Source of the DNA: Streptomyces scabichelini
GTDB taxonomy: Bacteria > Actinomycetota > Actinomycetes > Streptomycetales > Streptomycetaceae
Length of the DNA: 46,985 nucleotides
Reading direction: 5' to 3'
Assembly: GCF_011045015.1 (NCBI RefSeq)
Contig: NZ_JAAKZY010000067.1
Span: forward strand, 1 to 46,985
Positions 25,135 to 33,384 of this stretch are shown here, piece by piece. The notes below the pieces were generated by a model. It saw only the letters and a list, made by a program, of their open reading frames with translations. It ran no database searches and was not told the DNA's origin. The position numbers were made by a program, and so were the translations under genes. The first letter of the stretch is position 1, and each line of letters begins with the position of its first letter.

Positions 25135-25491
25135 TCACTTCAGACCACGGTCTTCGAGTTCGTCGGCGCACTCCTCCGGCACCGCCATGACCTTTTGGGT
25201 GACCTGGTATGAAGTGGTCGCGGACGGATTGGGCGCTTCCCGCTGCGGATTGAGAGCTTCCCGCTGCGGGTTGAGGGCTTCCTGCTGCTCGCGCTCGGCC
25301 TCGGCGCGGGCTTGTTCGATGCTGTCGGCGATCTCCCGGCAGTCGACGGGGTACGGGCCTGTCGGCGTCGGCTCCTCGGCGGGAGACTGCGGCTTGTCCG
25401 TGTAGGGCTCGGCGTTGAGGGCGGCGGTGGCGGCGATGCCGGCCAGACACAGCGCCGCCCAGGCGCCGACGACCCTCCGGCGGGTGCTCAG
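25135..25491 (-). CDS. Small exported protein with heptapeptide repeats, CTG start
   Basis: A 118-residue protein reading STRRRVVGAWAALCLAGIAA at the front, a signal or membrane anchor with a basic start and a Cys that could be a lipobox-like site. Then come a Pro/Glu-rich segment, CREIADSIEQARAEAE (helical), and three EALNPQR-type heptapeptides from 21-bp repeats at 25226-25288. A conserved-looking tail ends VPEECADELEDRGLK. No ATG or GTG fits the frame. CTG at 25489-25491 with GAGGG seven bases upstream is the best start. It is convergent with aldO (21-bp gap). Function unknown; two cysteines in the mature part may form a disulfide. Confidence 0.6.
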   Translation of the reverse strand: MSTRRRVVGAWAALCLAGIAATAALNAEPYTDKPQSPAEEPTPTGPYPVDCREIADSIEQARAEAEREQQEALNPQREALNPQREAPNPSATTSYQVTQKVMAVPEECADELEDRGLK

Positions 25492-25661
25492 GAGTCGGCC
25501 CTCGATCTGTCCAGTTCCAGTTCCACTCGTCGGTTCCCGTCCTGTCTGCCCTGTCTGTAACCGCTGTTGCCTTGAGCTACTTTGTCACTTCGTCGTGGCT
25601 TCGGCCGGGGGGATGGGCCGTCTCGTCAGCCCAACAGGGCGTCGTGGGCAAGGAGTTGAAG

Positions 25662-26861
25662 ATGGACCTACAGGACGCGCAGGACACGGCCAAGAGACTG
25701 CGGGTGATCAGCGACGAGCTGTCGGACCGTTTCTACGAGCGGGCCGACGTGGTGCGGACGCTGGTGGTGACGCTGTTGGCCGGGCAGCACTCGTTGGTGC
25801 TCGGCCCTCCCGGAACGGCGAAGTCCGAGCTGGCCCGGGAGCTCACGGGCAGGGTCGAGGGGGCGGCCTACTGGGAGATCCTCCTGTCGAAGTTCACCGC
25901 GCCGACGAGGATGTTCGGTCCCATCGATGTCGCCGCGCTGGCCCGGGGTGAGTACCGCCAGGTCTACGACGGCCGCGCCACGACCGCGCACGTCGCGTTC
26001 ATCGACGAGATCTTCAAGTGCTCCACGGCGGCCCTGAACGAGACGTTGGGCTACCTCAACGAGCGGATCTACCACCCCGAGAGCGGCGGCGAGCCGATCC
26101 GCTGCCCCCTGATCGGGGCCATCACGGCGAGCAACGAACTGCCCAGCGGAGATGATTCGGCCGCGATCTACGACCGGCTGCTGGTCCGAATCGAGGTCAA
26201 GTACCTGGAAGACCCCTCGAACTTCGCCGCGCTGGTCCGCTCCGCCGTCAGCCGCCCGGCGGCACCGACACGGACCACCATCGAGCTGGCCGCGTTGCAG
26301 CACGCCGTGGCCGAAGCCGTCCCGGCCGTGGACGTCCCCGACGTGATCGTGGACGCGGTGTGCACGCTGCGGGCCGCCCTGCGCCGCAGGGAACTCGTCG
26401 CCTCCGACCGCCGGTGGCGGCAGGCGGTGGGCCTGCTCCAGGCGTCCGCGTACCTCGACGGCCGCCCGTCGGTCGCCGAGACCGACCTGTCGGTGCTGAC
26501 CCATGTGCTGTGGGACTCCCCCGCGCAGCGCCCGACCGTCGAGCGCGAGGTGCTGCAACTGGTCAACCCCGACGCCAAGGAGGCCCTCGACCTGGCCGAC
26601 ACCATCGAGGAGCTGGAGGCCCAGCTCGACGCCATGGCCGGGCAGTCCCGTGAGGCGCTGAGCGAGTGGGTCATCAAGAAGGCCCACAATCAGTTGGCCA
26701 TGGCGGGGAAGCGCCTTGAGAAGCTGCGCGAGGAGGCGGTGGGCGCCGGCCGCTCCACCGCCGCCATCGACCGAATCACCGGCCGCCAGCGCGCCGTCCG
26801 CGCCCGCGTTCTCACCGAGGCCCTCGGCATGGACGCGAGCATGGTGCAGGCCCAGATCTGA
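25662..26861 (+). CDS. MoxR/RavA-type AAA+ ATPase
   Basis: A 399-residue AAA+ ATPase of the MoxR class, a chaperone-like motor that works with VWA-domain partners. Walker A is GPPGTAKS (48-55), Walker B AFIDE (112-116) and sensor 1 TASNE (Asn158). A conserved FKCS follows Walker B. The C-terminal part holds helical lid segments and a coiled-coil-like end. I use ATG at 25662 with AAGGAG eight bases upstream, because the extra 30 residues of the longer frame look noncoding. The VWA partner starts 33 bp after the stop codon, the usual RavA-ViaA arrangement. The client complex is unknown. Confidence 0.9.
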   Translation: MDLQDAQDTAKRLRVISDELSDRFYERADVVRTLVVTLLAGQHSLVLGPPGTAKSELARELTGRVEGAAYWEILLSKFTAPTRMFGPIDVAALARGEYRQVYDGRATTAHVAFIDEIFKCSTAALNETLGYLNERIYHPESGGEPIRCPLIGAITASNELPSGDDSAAIYDRLLVRIEVKYLEDPSNFAALVRSAVSRPAAPTRTTIELAALQHAVAEAVPAVDVPDVIVDAVCTLRAALRRRELVASDRRWRQAVGLLQASAYLDGRPSVAETDLSVLTHVLWDSPAQRPTVEREVLQLVNPDAKEALDLADTIEELEAQLDAMAGQSREALSEWVIKKAHNQLAMAGKRLEKLREEAVGAGRSTAAIDRITGRQRAVRARVLTEALGMDASMVQAQI

Positions 26862-26894
26862 ACACCGGGCGATCGGGACGATGGGCAGCACAGA

Positions 26895-28601
26895 ATGGAC
26901 AGCACAGACAGGACACCGAGCAAGCTCGACGAACTGGCGGGCCGGGCCGGGAAGTGGCTGGGCCTGTCCGCCGCCGCTCACGAGCGGCACACCGCGGCCG
27001 TGGTCGCGGACCGGTTCGACCGGATCACATGGCGGGACACCTACGAGCAGTCGGCCGGGCTGCGCGATCTGGCCGAGGAGCTGACCGAGCGTTACGGCCG
27101 TACCGACCGTAACGGCCGTAGCGAACGTACCGGGAGCGACTACACCACCGACCTTCTGACCGACGCGTTCCTGGCCGCCTACAAGGTCGGCCCGAGGGTG
27201 CGCGAGCGCGAGGAGATGGATCCCTCCCGGCTGGTCAACCACCAGGTCATCACCTCACTGTTGGAGTCGAGGGAGTTCGCCGAGCTGCGCCGGGAGACGG
27301 TCGGCGACCCTTACGCCGCCGCCATGGCCGTGCTCGCCCAGGCCGCCGCGCTGCGCGGGATGCTGGAGCGCTCCCGGGATGCCCGGGAACAGGCCGAGCG
27401 GGCGAAGAAGGCCCAGCAGGACGCCGAACGCGCGGCGACCGCCGTGAGCGAGGCGCTCCGGCAGGCCGCCGACGAGGCAGACGAGGACAGAGAGAACGGC
27501 GAGGACGGTGAGAACGCCGAGGACGGCGCCGTGCCGACCCCGGCCGCCGACGCCGTACAACAGGCGATCGAGACCGCCGAGGCAGCCGAGTCCGCTGCGC
27601 AGCGGGCCGCCCTGGCCGCCGGGCAGACCCTCGCGGCGGCGGCCCCCGGTGTCCGTGCCGCCGCGCGGAACGCGGCCGCGACGGCCGCCGAGGCCACGCG
27701 GCGGGAGGCCGCGCTGATGCGGGCATGGGGCGTTGGTTCCGGCGAGCTGGAGCGGATGCCGTTCGACCAGCGCGCCCGGCTCGCCGAGCGGCTGCGCACC
27801 GGCCGTCTCGCGGAGTGGGCCGAGCTGATCGGCCGTTTCCGGCAGATGGCCGGCGGTGAGCGCGCCCACAAGGTGGAGAACGCCGCGGGGGAACTGATCG
27901 GCGTCACGCTCGGCAGCGACCTCTCCCGTGTCATCCCCTCCGAGCTGGCCAACCTCGGCCTGCCCGAGCTGCGTGCGGTGTTCGCCGCGCGCTACGCCGC
28001 CGGGGAGCTGATGCTCTACGACAGTGAGGGAGAGCAGACCACCGGCCAGGGCGCCGTCATCGCGTGCGTGGACACCTCGCACTCCATGTACGAGGCAGGG
28101 CCCGGCGGGGTCACCCGTGAGGCGTGGGCCAAGGCGTGCGCCCTGGCGCTGCTGGATCAGGCCCGCCATGCGGGGCGTGATTTCGTCGGCATCCTGTTCT
28201 CCGCCGCCGACAAGCTCCAGATCTTCCGCTTCCCGGCCGGCCAGCCTGCCGGCATCGACCGGATCCTCGACTTCGCGGAGACCTTCCTCGGCGGCGGAAC
28301 CAGCTACCAGGCGCCGCTGACGGCGGCCGGCAAGGTGCTGGAGGAGGAGTTCAACGACGCCGCCCGCAGGCGCGGCGACATCGTGATGATCACCGATGAC
28401 GACTGCGGTGTCACCGAGGAATGGATGCGCGGCTGGAACGACGCCAAGCACCTGTTGGGCTTCCGGGTCTTCGGCGTGGCCGTCGGCACCCCACGCGTCG
28501 CCGAAGCCGACTCGGTCCTGGACGCCCTGTGCGACAACCTCCGCTCCATCGAGGACCTCACCGACGTCCACGCCGCCGCCGATCTCTTCCGCGTGATCTG
28601 A
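26895..28601 (+). CDS. VWA-domain protein, ViaA-like partner of the AAA+ ATPase
   Basis: A 568-residue protein. The C-terminal VWA domain (about 385-568) has the MIDAS motif DTSHS at 393-397, followed by FLGGGTSY and MITDDDC, so it should bind a divalent metal. Residues 150-275 are Ala/Glu-rich and look like a long coiled coil, with an acidic loop near 195-212. Around residues 65-80 a short RYGRTDRNGRSERTG stretch comes from local duplication. ATG at 26895 lacks a strong ribosome site. Context with the MoxR ATPase supports a joint role in folding or activating a complex. Ends 201 bp before the ROK gene. Confidence 0.88.
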   Translation: MDSTDRTPSKLDELAGRAGKWLGLSAAAHERHTAAVVADRFDRITWRDTYEQSAGLRDLAEELTERYGRTDRNGRSERTGSDYTTDLLTDAFLAAYKVGPRVREREEMDPSRLVNHQVITSLLESREFAELRRETVGDPYAAAMAVLAQAAALRGMLERSRDAREQAERAKKAQQDAERAATAVSEALRQAADEADEDRENGEDGENAEDGAVPTPAADAVQQAIETAEAAESAAQRAALAAGQTLAAAAPGVRAAARNAAATAAEATRREAALMRAWGVGSGELERMPFDQRARLAERLRTGRLAEWAELIGRFRQMAGGERAHKVENAAGELIGVTLGSDLSRVIPSELANLGLPELRAVFAARYAAGELMLYDSEGEQTTGQGAVIACVDTSHSMYEAGPGGVTREAWAKACALALLDQARHAGRDFVGILFSAADKLQIFRFPAGQPAGIDRILDFAETFLGGGTSYQAPLTAAGKVLEEEFNDAARRRGDIVMITDDDCGVTEEWMRGWNDAKHLLGFRVFGVAVGTPRVAEADSVLDALCDNLRSIEDLTDVHAAADLFRVI

Positions 28602-28632
28602 CCCGGCCTCTACTCTCCGAGGGCGATGCCAA

Positions 28633-28676
28633 CTGCTCTCGGTCTGCTCTCGGTCTACTCTTGGTCTGCCCTCGGC
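28633..28676. repeat. Four 11-bp tandem repeats upstream of the ROK gene
   Basis: Units CTGCTCTCGGT, CTGCTCTCGGT, CTACTCTTGGT and CTGCCCTCGGC stand head to tail in noncoding DNA. The 11-bp period is about one helix turn, so each unit presents the same face. They lie directly beside the palindrome at 28679-28693. Confidence 0.65.
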
Positions 28677-28678
28677 CC

Positions 28679-28693
28679 TTGAAAGGCTTTCAA
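28679..28693. promoter_or_regulatory. Perfect 15-bp palindrome, candidate operator for the ROK regulator
   Basis: TTGAAAG-G-CTTTCAA, 7-bp perfect arms about one central base, 110 bp upstream of the ROK start. It is AT-rich against a GC-rich background, which makes chance unlikely. It is a candidate binding site for the ROK protein or another sugar regulator. Confidence 0.6.
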
Positions 28694-28706
28694 TAACCCC
28701 TTTCTT

Positions 28707-28742
28707 AACCCCTTGTCGAATGTCCGTCGCAGGCCATAGCCT
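28707..28742 (+). promoter_or_regulatory. Probable ROK gene promoter with the shared AACCCCTTGYCGAA box
   Basis: TTGTCG (28713-28718) and TAGCCT (28737-28742) with an 18-bp spacer make a weak -35/-10 pair. The -35 lies inside AACCCCTTGTCGAA (28707-28720), which recurs with one mismatch at 30112-30125 upstream of the binding-protein gene. Confidence 0.45.
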
Positions 28743-28802
28743 TGCGCCGCGCCGGGGCCGACGGCCCGGCATGGGTCTGAAAGGGATCGAGGGGGCCACC
28801 CG

Positions 28803-30047
28803 GTGAAGCGCACATCACGCGACATACGTACCGCGAACCGCTATGAGGTGCTGCGCCAGATCATCGCCGAGTCGCCCACGTCCCGGCAGGAGCTGGCGGC
28901 AGCCACCGGGCTGAGTCTGGCCACGGTCGCCACGCTGGTCGGTGAGCTGCTCGATCTCGGAATGCTCACCGAGGTCGGGTTCGAGGACTCTGCGGGTGGC
29001 CGCCCGCGGGGCCTCGTGGCCGTCAACGCGTCGGGGGGCGCGTTGATCGGTGTCGACATCGCGGAGACGTACGTACGCGTCGAGCTGTTCGACCTGGCGC
29101 TGAACGTGCTGGCCCGCGCGAACGAGGACATGCGCCCCGGTGAGAGCCGCCCGGAGCAGGTCGTCGGGCATGTCGCCACGGCCGTCGGCTCGGTGGTCGC
29201 GCAGGCCGGGGTCGAGGGCGCGCGCGTTCTCGGGGTCGGCGTCAGCGTGCCGGGGCAGGTGGACCGCGACACCGGCATCTCCGAGTACGCCCCGAACTGG
29301 GACTGGCACGACGTGCCCCTGCTCGACCTGCTCTCCGAGCACATCTCCTATCCCCTGTACTTGGACAATCCGCTGCGCGCCTGCGCGGTCGCCGAGCTGT
29401 GGTTCGGCGCGGCCCGCGGGCGCGGGGACGCCGTGGTGGTGAACCTCGGCACCGGAGTGGGCGCCGGGCTCGCCCTCGGTGGCGGGCTGCACCGCGGGGT
29501 CAGCAACAGCGCGGGCGAGTGGGGCCACACCACGCTCGTACTGGACGGGCGGCTGTGCCACTGCGGCAACCACGGGTGTGTGGAGACGTATGTGGGAGCG
29601 CCCGGAATCATGCTGAATCTGCGGGAGTTGAGCCCCCGCAGCCCACTGCTCCACCCCGAGGACCAGACGGCGACCATCGACGCCCTGGCCCGTGGCGTCG
29701 CCGCCCACGATCCGGTGGCGGTCAAGGTCGTCCGGGACACGGCCCGTTATCTGGGTGCCGGCATCGCGGATCTGGTGAACCTGCTCAATCCCGAGGTGGT
29801 CGTGCTCAGCAGCTGGGTCGCGGCCACCCTCGGCGAGCCTCTGCTCGACGAGGTGCGCGAGGCCGTGGCCCGGCACGCGCTGAAGCGGCCGCTGGCCGCG
29901 ACCGAGATCGTCCTGTCCCCGATTCCCACCGATCCGGTGTGCCTCGGTGCGGCGACGTTCGCGCTGGAGGGCGCCCTGTCGTCGGTCATGCAGCGGACCA
30001 ACCGCCGCACCGCCCCTGCACGGAGCCGTACAGCACCGTCTTCATGA
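28803..30047 (+). CDS. ROK-family transcriptional regulator
   Basis: A 414-residue sugar-responsive regulator. The N-terminal winged helix is at about residues 15-65 (SRQELAAATGLSLATVATLVGEL). The ROK sugar-binding domain follows: GVDIAETYVRVEL, the ATP/phosphate loop-like GTGVGAGLALGG, the GEWGHT motif and the zinc ligands His242, Cys252, Cys254 and Cys259 (CHCGNHGCVET). GTG at 28803 has GAGGGGG upstream. It heads the importer and beta-galactosidase locus on the same strand and probably controls it in response to a galactoside or its product. Confidence 0.93.
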   Translation: MKRTSRDIRTANRYEVLRQIIAESPTSRQELAAATGLSLATVATLVGELLDLGMLTEVGFEDSAGGRPRGLVAVNASGGALIGVDIAETYVRVELFDLALNVLARANEDMRPGESRPEQVVGHVATAVGSVVAQAGVEGARVLGVGVSVPGQVDRDTGISEYAPNWDWHDVPLLDLLSEHISYPLYLDNPLRACAVAELWFGAARGRGDAVVVNLGTGVGAGLALGGGLHRGVSNSAGEWGHTTLVLDGRLCHCGNHGCVETYVGAPGIMLNLRELSPRSPLLHPEDQTATIDALARGVAAHDPVAVKVVRDTARYLGAGIADLVNLLNPEVVVLSSWVAATLGEPLLDEVREAVARHALKRPLAATEIVLSPIPTDPVCLGAATFALEGALSSVMQRTNRRTAPARSRTAPSS

Positions 30048-30111
30048 CGACGGAAGCCCTCCCTCGTCCGGCATCCCGAACGCTCCACAACTCTTCGAAC
30101 AGACTTCGTCC

Positions 30112-30146
30112 AACCCCTTGCCGAAGCCTTAGCCGAAGGTTAACGT
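30112..30146 (+). promoter_or_regulatory. Probable promoter of the galactoside operon with the shared box
   Basis: TTGCCG (30118-30123), a 17-bp spacer and TAACGT (30141-30146) form a reasonable promoter 79 bp before the binding-protein start. The -35 lies in AACCCCTTGCCGAA, the shared box. A direct repeat GCCGAAG lies on both sides of CCTTA (30120-30138). Confidence 0.5.
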
Positions 30147-30224
30147 CCCGCACCGCACCTCGATTTGAGCCACTGGCTCTTGAGCGTCTGAGCCGCAGCC
30201 GCACTTAGAGACAAGGACGTCAGC

Positions 30225-31490
30225 ATGTCGGCAATGAGCAGCAACAACTGGGACCGCCGATCGATACTCCGGGCCGCCGTGGGCGTGGCCGCCGCCGGCG
30301 GGCTGGCCGCGTGCGGCGGCAACACCGGGCGCGGGGGCGGGTCAGGTTCGGGCCCCAACCTGGTGCAGTACTTCCACGCGTACGGGGAGCCCGGGACCGA
30401 ACAGGCCATCAAGAAGTACGCAGCCGAGTACGACAAGGCCAGGGTGACCACGCAGTGGATCACCAGCGCCGACTTCGAGAGCAAGCTCTTCGCGACGCTG
30501 CTCACCAAGAACGCGCCCGATCTCTTCGAGTTCCACCCGCAGATCCAGATGGTCAAGAGCGGCCAGGTGGCGGACCTGACCGACATCATCGAGCCGGTCA
30601 AGGCCGACTTCAACCCGGCGGACATCGAGTCGCACACGGTCGACGGGAAGATCTACGGCGTCCGGATGATCGACGACCCGCAGTTCTTCTTCTACCGCAA
30701 GTCGATGCTGGAGGAAGCCGGCGTCAAGGTCCCGGAGACCCTCGACGAGCTGATCGAGGCCGCCGCCAAGCTCACCACCAAGAAGGTCAAGGGCCTGTAC
30801 GTGGGCAACGACCTGCACAACATCATCAACCCGTTGATCTGGTCGGCCGGCGCCGACACCCTCAACGAGAAGAACGAGATCGCCTACCACACGGACGGCG
30901 TGGTCGAAGGCCTGAAGAAGATGCGCAAGCTGTTCACCAGCGGCGACCTTCTCCTCGGCGCACCGACCGAATCCTGGGACCCCTCCTCGTTCAACCAAGG
31001 ACTGTGTGCCATCCAGTTCTGCGGCATGTGGGCGATGCCGCAGATCCAGGACGCGCTCGGCGACGACTGGGGCGTCTTCCCCTTCCCGAAGACCGTCGAC
31101 TCCGGCAAGCAGTCGGTCTACAACGGCGGCTGGTCGATGTTCGTCAACGCCAAGAGCAAGAACGTCGACGCGGCCAAGGAGTACGTCAAGTGGCTGTGGA
31201 TCGACCAGAAGAAGTACCAGGAGGAGTGGGCCACCGCCTTCGGCTTCCACATCCCGCCGCGCACCTCACTCGCCGAGTCCGCCACCAAGCTCAAGTCGGG
31301 CAACGCCGCTGAGGGCGTCAGGCTCTTCAACGAGTTCGGGCACTTCGACAACATCGGCTGGACCCAGGCCATGATCACTTCCCTCGAGGACGTCTTCGCC
31401 AACTGCGTCCGCAAGGACGGTGACCCGGAGGCGGCCCTCGACAAGGCCGACAAGGCGGTCAACCGCGAGCTCAAGAAGCTCTTCGGATAG
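30225..31490 (+). CDS. Sugar ABC transporter substrate-binding lipoprotein
   Basis: A 421-residue solute-binding protein of the sugar (MalE/cluster B) type, anchored outside the cell by lipid. The twin-arginine pair is Arg11-Arg12 (DRRSILR) and the lipobox LAAC puts the lipidated cysteine at 30. A Gly/Ser-rich spacer follows, then the two-lobe fold with PDLFEFHPQIQM, KIYGVRMIDDPQFFFYRKSM and the C-terminal hinge. ATG at 30225 follows AAGGA. Two permeases follow after a 23-bp gap, but no ATPase is encoded nearby. In Streptomyces the shared ATPase MsiK commonly energises such importers. The ligand is probably a beta-galactoside, judged from the GH2 gene. Confidence 0.93.
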   Translation: MSAMSSNNWDRRSILRAAVGVAAAGGLAACGGNTGRGGGSGSGPNLVQYFHAYGEPGTEQAIKKYAAEYDKARVTTQWITSADFESKLFATLLTKNAPDLFEFHPQIQMVKSGQVADLTDIIEPVKADFNPADIESHTVDGKIYGVRMIDDPQFFFYRKSMLEEAGVKVPETLDELIEAAAKLTTKKVKGLYVGNDLHNIINPLIWSAGADTLNEKNEIAYHTDGVVEGLKKMRKLFTSGDLLLGAPTESWDPSSFNQGLCAIQFCGMWAMPQIQDALGDDWGVFPFPKTVDSGKQSVYNGGWSMFVNAKSKNVDAAKEYVKWLWIDQKKYQEEWATAFGFHIPPRTSLAESATKLKSGNAAEGVRLFNEFGHFDNIGWTQAMITSLEDVFANCVRKDGDPEAALDKADKAVNRELKKLFG

Positions 31491-31513
31491 ACCACCGAAG
31501 GACGGGTTGCACA

Positions 31514-32479
31514 ATGTCGACGACCACCAAGCCCGACCTCGCGAGCTCCGCCCCGGCGAAGGCCTCCCCGGCCAAGCCGCGGCGGGGTCTGCGGGGCAGC
31601 AGCACCTTCAACTTCTGGCTCTTCACCGGGCCCTTCTTGTTCGGTCTGGCGCTCTTCGTCTACGTACCGATCTTCTGGAGCGCCTACCTCAGCTTCTTCG
31701 AGGCCCGCTTCACCGTCACGCCCGACACGTTCATCGGCTTCGACAACTACAAGTACATGCTGACGAACGACGACTTCGTCGGCTCGCTCGGCACCTTCAC
31801 CGTCTTCGCCGCGTTCATCGTGCCCACCACCTGGGCGCTCTCGCTGGGCCTCGCCCTGCTGGTGAACCGGCTGCGGTTCATGCGGGCGTTCTTCCGGTCG
31901 GTGTTCTTCCTGCCGACCGCGTGCAGCTATGTCGCCGCGTCGCTGATCTGGAAGATGTCCATCTTCAGCGGCGTCCGCTTCGGCCTGATGAACACGGTCC
32001 TCGGCTGGTTCGGGATCGAGAACATCGCCTGGCTGGCCGACCCCAATCCGCCCTGGTACTGGCTGGTCATCGTCACCGCACGCCTGTGGCTGCAGGCCGG
32101 CTTCTTCATGATCCTGTTCCTGGCCGCGCTGCAGAACATCCCCGCCGAGCTGTACGAGGCCGCCGCCATCGACGGCGCCAAGCCGGGCTGGCAGACCTTC
32201 CGGTACATCACGCTTCCTCAGCTGCGCGCCACGTCCACCGCGGTGATCCTGCTGCTGCTCATCGCCGCGTACCAGGCCTTCGACGAGTTCTTCAACCTCC
32301 TGTCGAAGACCACGTGGGGTCGTCCGCCCCTCGTCGAGCTGTACTACAAGGCCCTGGGCGAGAGCCAGGACTACGGCGCCGGCAGCGCGGGCGCGATGAT
32401 CCTGACCGTTCTCATCTGTGTCGTGACCCTGTTCCAGGGCAAGCTCCTGGGCTTCGGAAGGGGGGAGGAGTCCAAGTGA
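31514..32479 (+). CDS. Sugar ABC transporter permease (MalF/UgpA type)
   Basis: A 321-residue membrane protein with a basic N-terminus and six predicted spans. The first is near FWLFTGPFLFGLALFVY. The EAA loop that docks the ATPase is EAAAIDGAKPGWQTFRYITLP. ATG at 31514 has AAGGACGG upstream. The stop overlaps the next permease as GTGA, so the two are made together as a heterodimer. Confidence 0.93.
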   Translation: MSTTTKPDLASSAPAKASPAKPRRGLRGSSTFNFWLFTGPFLFGLALFVYVPIFWSAYLSFFEARFTVTPDTFIGFDNYKYMLTNDDFVGSLGTFTVFAAFIVPTTWALSLGLALLVNRLRFMRAFFRSVFFLPTACSYVAASLIWKMSIFSGVRFGLMNTVLGWFGIENIAWLADPNPPWYWLVIVTARLWLQAGFFMILFLAALQNIPAELYEAAAIDGAKPGWQTFRYITLPQLRATSTAVILLLLIAAYQAFDEFFNLLSKTTWGRPPLVELYYKALGESQDYGAGSAGAMILTVLICVVTLFQGKLLGFGRGEESK

Positions 32480-33372
32480 CCACCACCATGCCCGACACGC
32501 AGAAGACCGCCCAGCCGGCAGGCAAGCCCCGCCGCGTCCGGCGCGGTGGCAGCGTGATGAGCTCCACCGGCCTCTATATCGCCGCCGGTGTGGCCACCCT
32601 CCTGTTCCTGGTCCCGTTCTACATTCTGGTCCGCAACGCCCTCTCCACCGATCCCGAGATCACCGGCGAGAACTGGAAGTTCTTCCCCACGGATGTCCAG
32701 TGGGGCAACATCACCGAGTTGTTCGACGATCCGCTGGTCCCCTTCGCACGTTCCCTGTGGAACTCCGCGGTCGTGGCGACCCTGCACACCGTCGGCGTCC
32801 TGCTGGTGTGCTCCCTGGCGGGCTACGGTCTGGCCCGCATCCCGTACAAACACGCCAACAAGATCTTCTACGCCGTCCTGGGAACCCTGATGGTCCCGAC
32901 CGCGGTCACCTTCGTCCCCAGCTTCGTGCTGGTGTCCTCGCTCGGCTGGGTGGACACATACCGCGGTCTGATCATTCCGGGTCTGTTCAGTGGTTTCACC
33001 TGCTTCCTGTTCCGGCAGTACTTCTTGGGGTTCCCGAAGGAGCTGGAGGAGGCGGCGCGGGTGGACGGACTGGGTTACTGGGGCGCGTACTGGCGCATCG
33101 TGGTGCCCAACTCGCTGAACTTCTTCGCGGCGATGGCGACCATCACGTTCATCCAGGGCTGGAACTCCTTCCTGTGGCCGCTGGTCATCGGCCAGAGCCC
33201 GGATGCGTGGACGGTCCAGGTCGCGCTCTCCAACTACATGACCAACCAGACCGTCGTCTTCCATACGATCTTCATGGCCACCGCCATTTCCATCCTGCCC
33301 CTCCTGTTGGTGTTCCTCTTCCTCCAGCGCTGGCTGGTGCAGGGGATCGCCCAGACCGGCATCAAGGGCTGA
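32476..33372 (+). CDS. Sugar ABC transporter permease (MalG/UgpE type)
   Basis: A 298-residue permease. GTG at 32476 overlaps the upstream stop (GTGA) and has GGGAGGAG before it; ATG at 32488 is possible. Six spans are likely. The EAA loop is EEAARVDGLGYWGAYWRIVVP. It ends 12 bp before the GH2 gene. The pair needs an ATPase from elsewhere in the genome. Confidence 0.93.
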   Translation: MTTTMPDTQKTAQPAGKPRRVRRGGSVMSSTGLYIAAGVATLLFLVPFYILVRNALSTDPEITGENWKFFPTDVQWGNITELFDDPLVPFARSLWNSAVVATLHTVGVLLVCSLAGYGLARIPYKHANKIFYAVLGTLMVPTAVTFVPSFVLVSSLGWVDTYRGLIIPGLFSGFTCFLFRQYFLGFPKELEEAARVDGLGYWGAYWRIVVPNSLNFFAAMATITFIQGWNSFLWPLVIGQSPDAWTVQVALSNYMTNQTVVFHTIFMATAISILPLLLVFLFLQRWLVQGIAQTGIKG

Positions 33373-33384
33373 GCTAGGAGACCG

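Noticed and set aside
27095..27140. Repeats in the VWA gene as a regulatory site
   Set aside because: They are short in-frame duplications coding RYGRTDRNGRSERTG and have no palindromic form.
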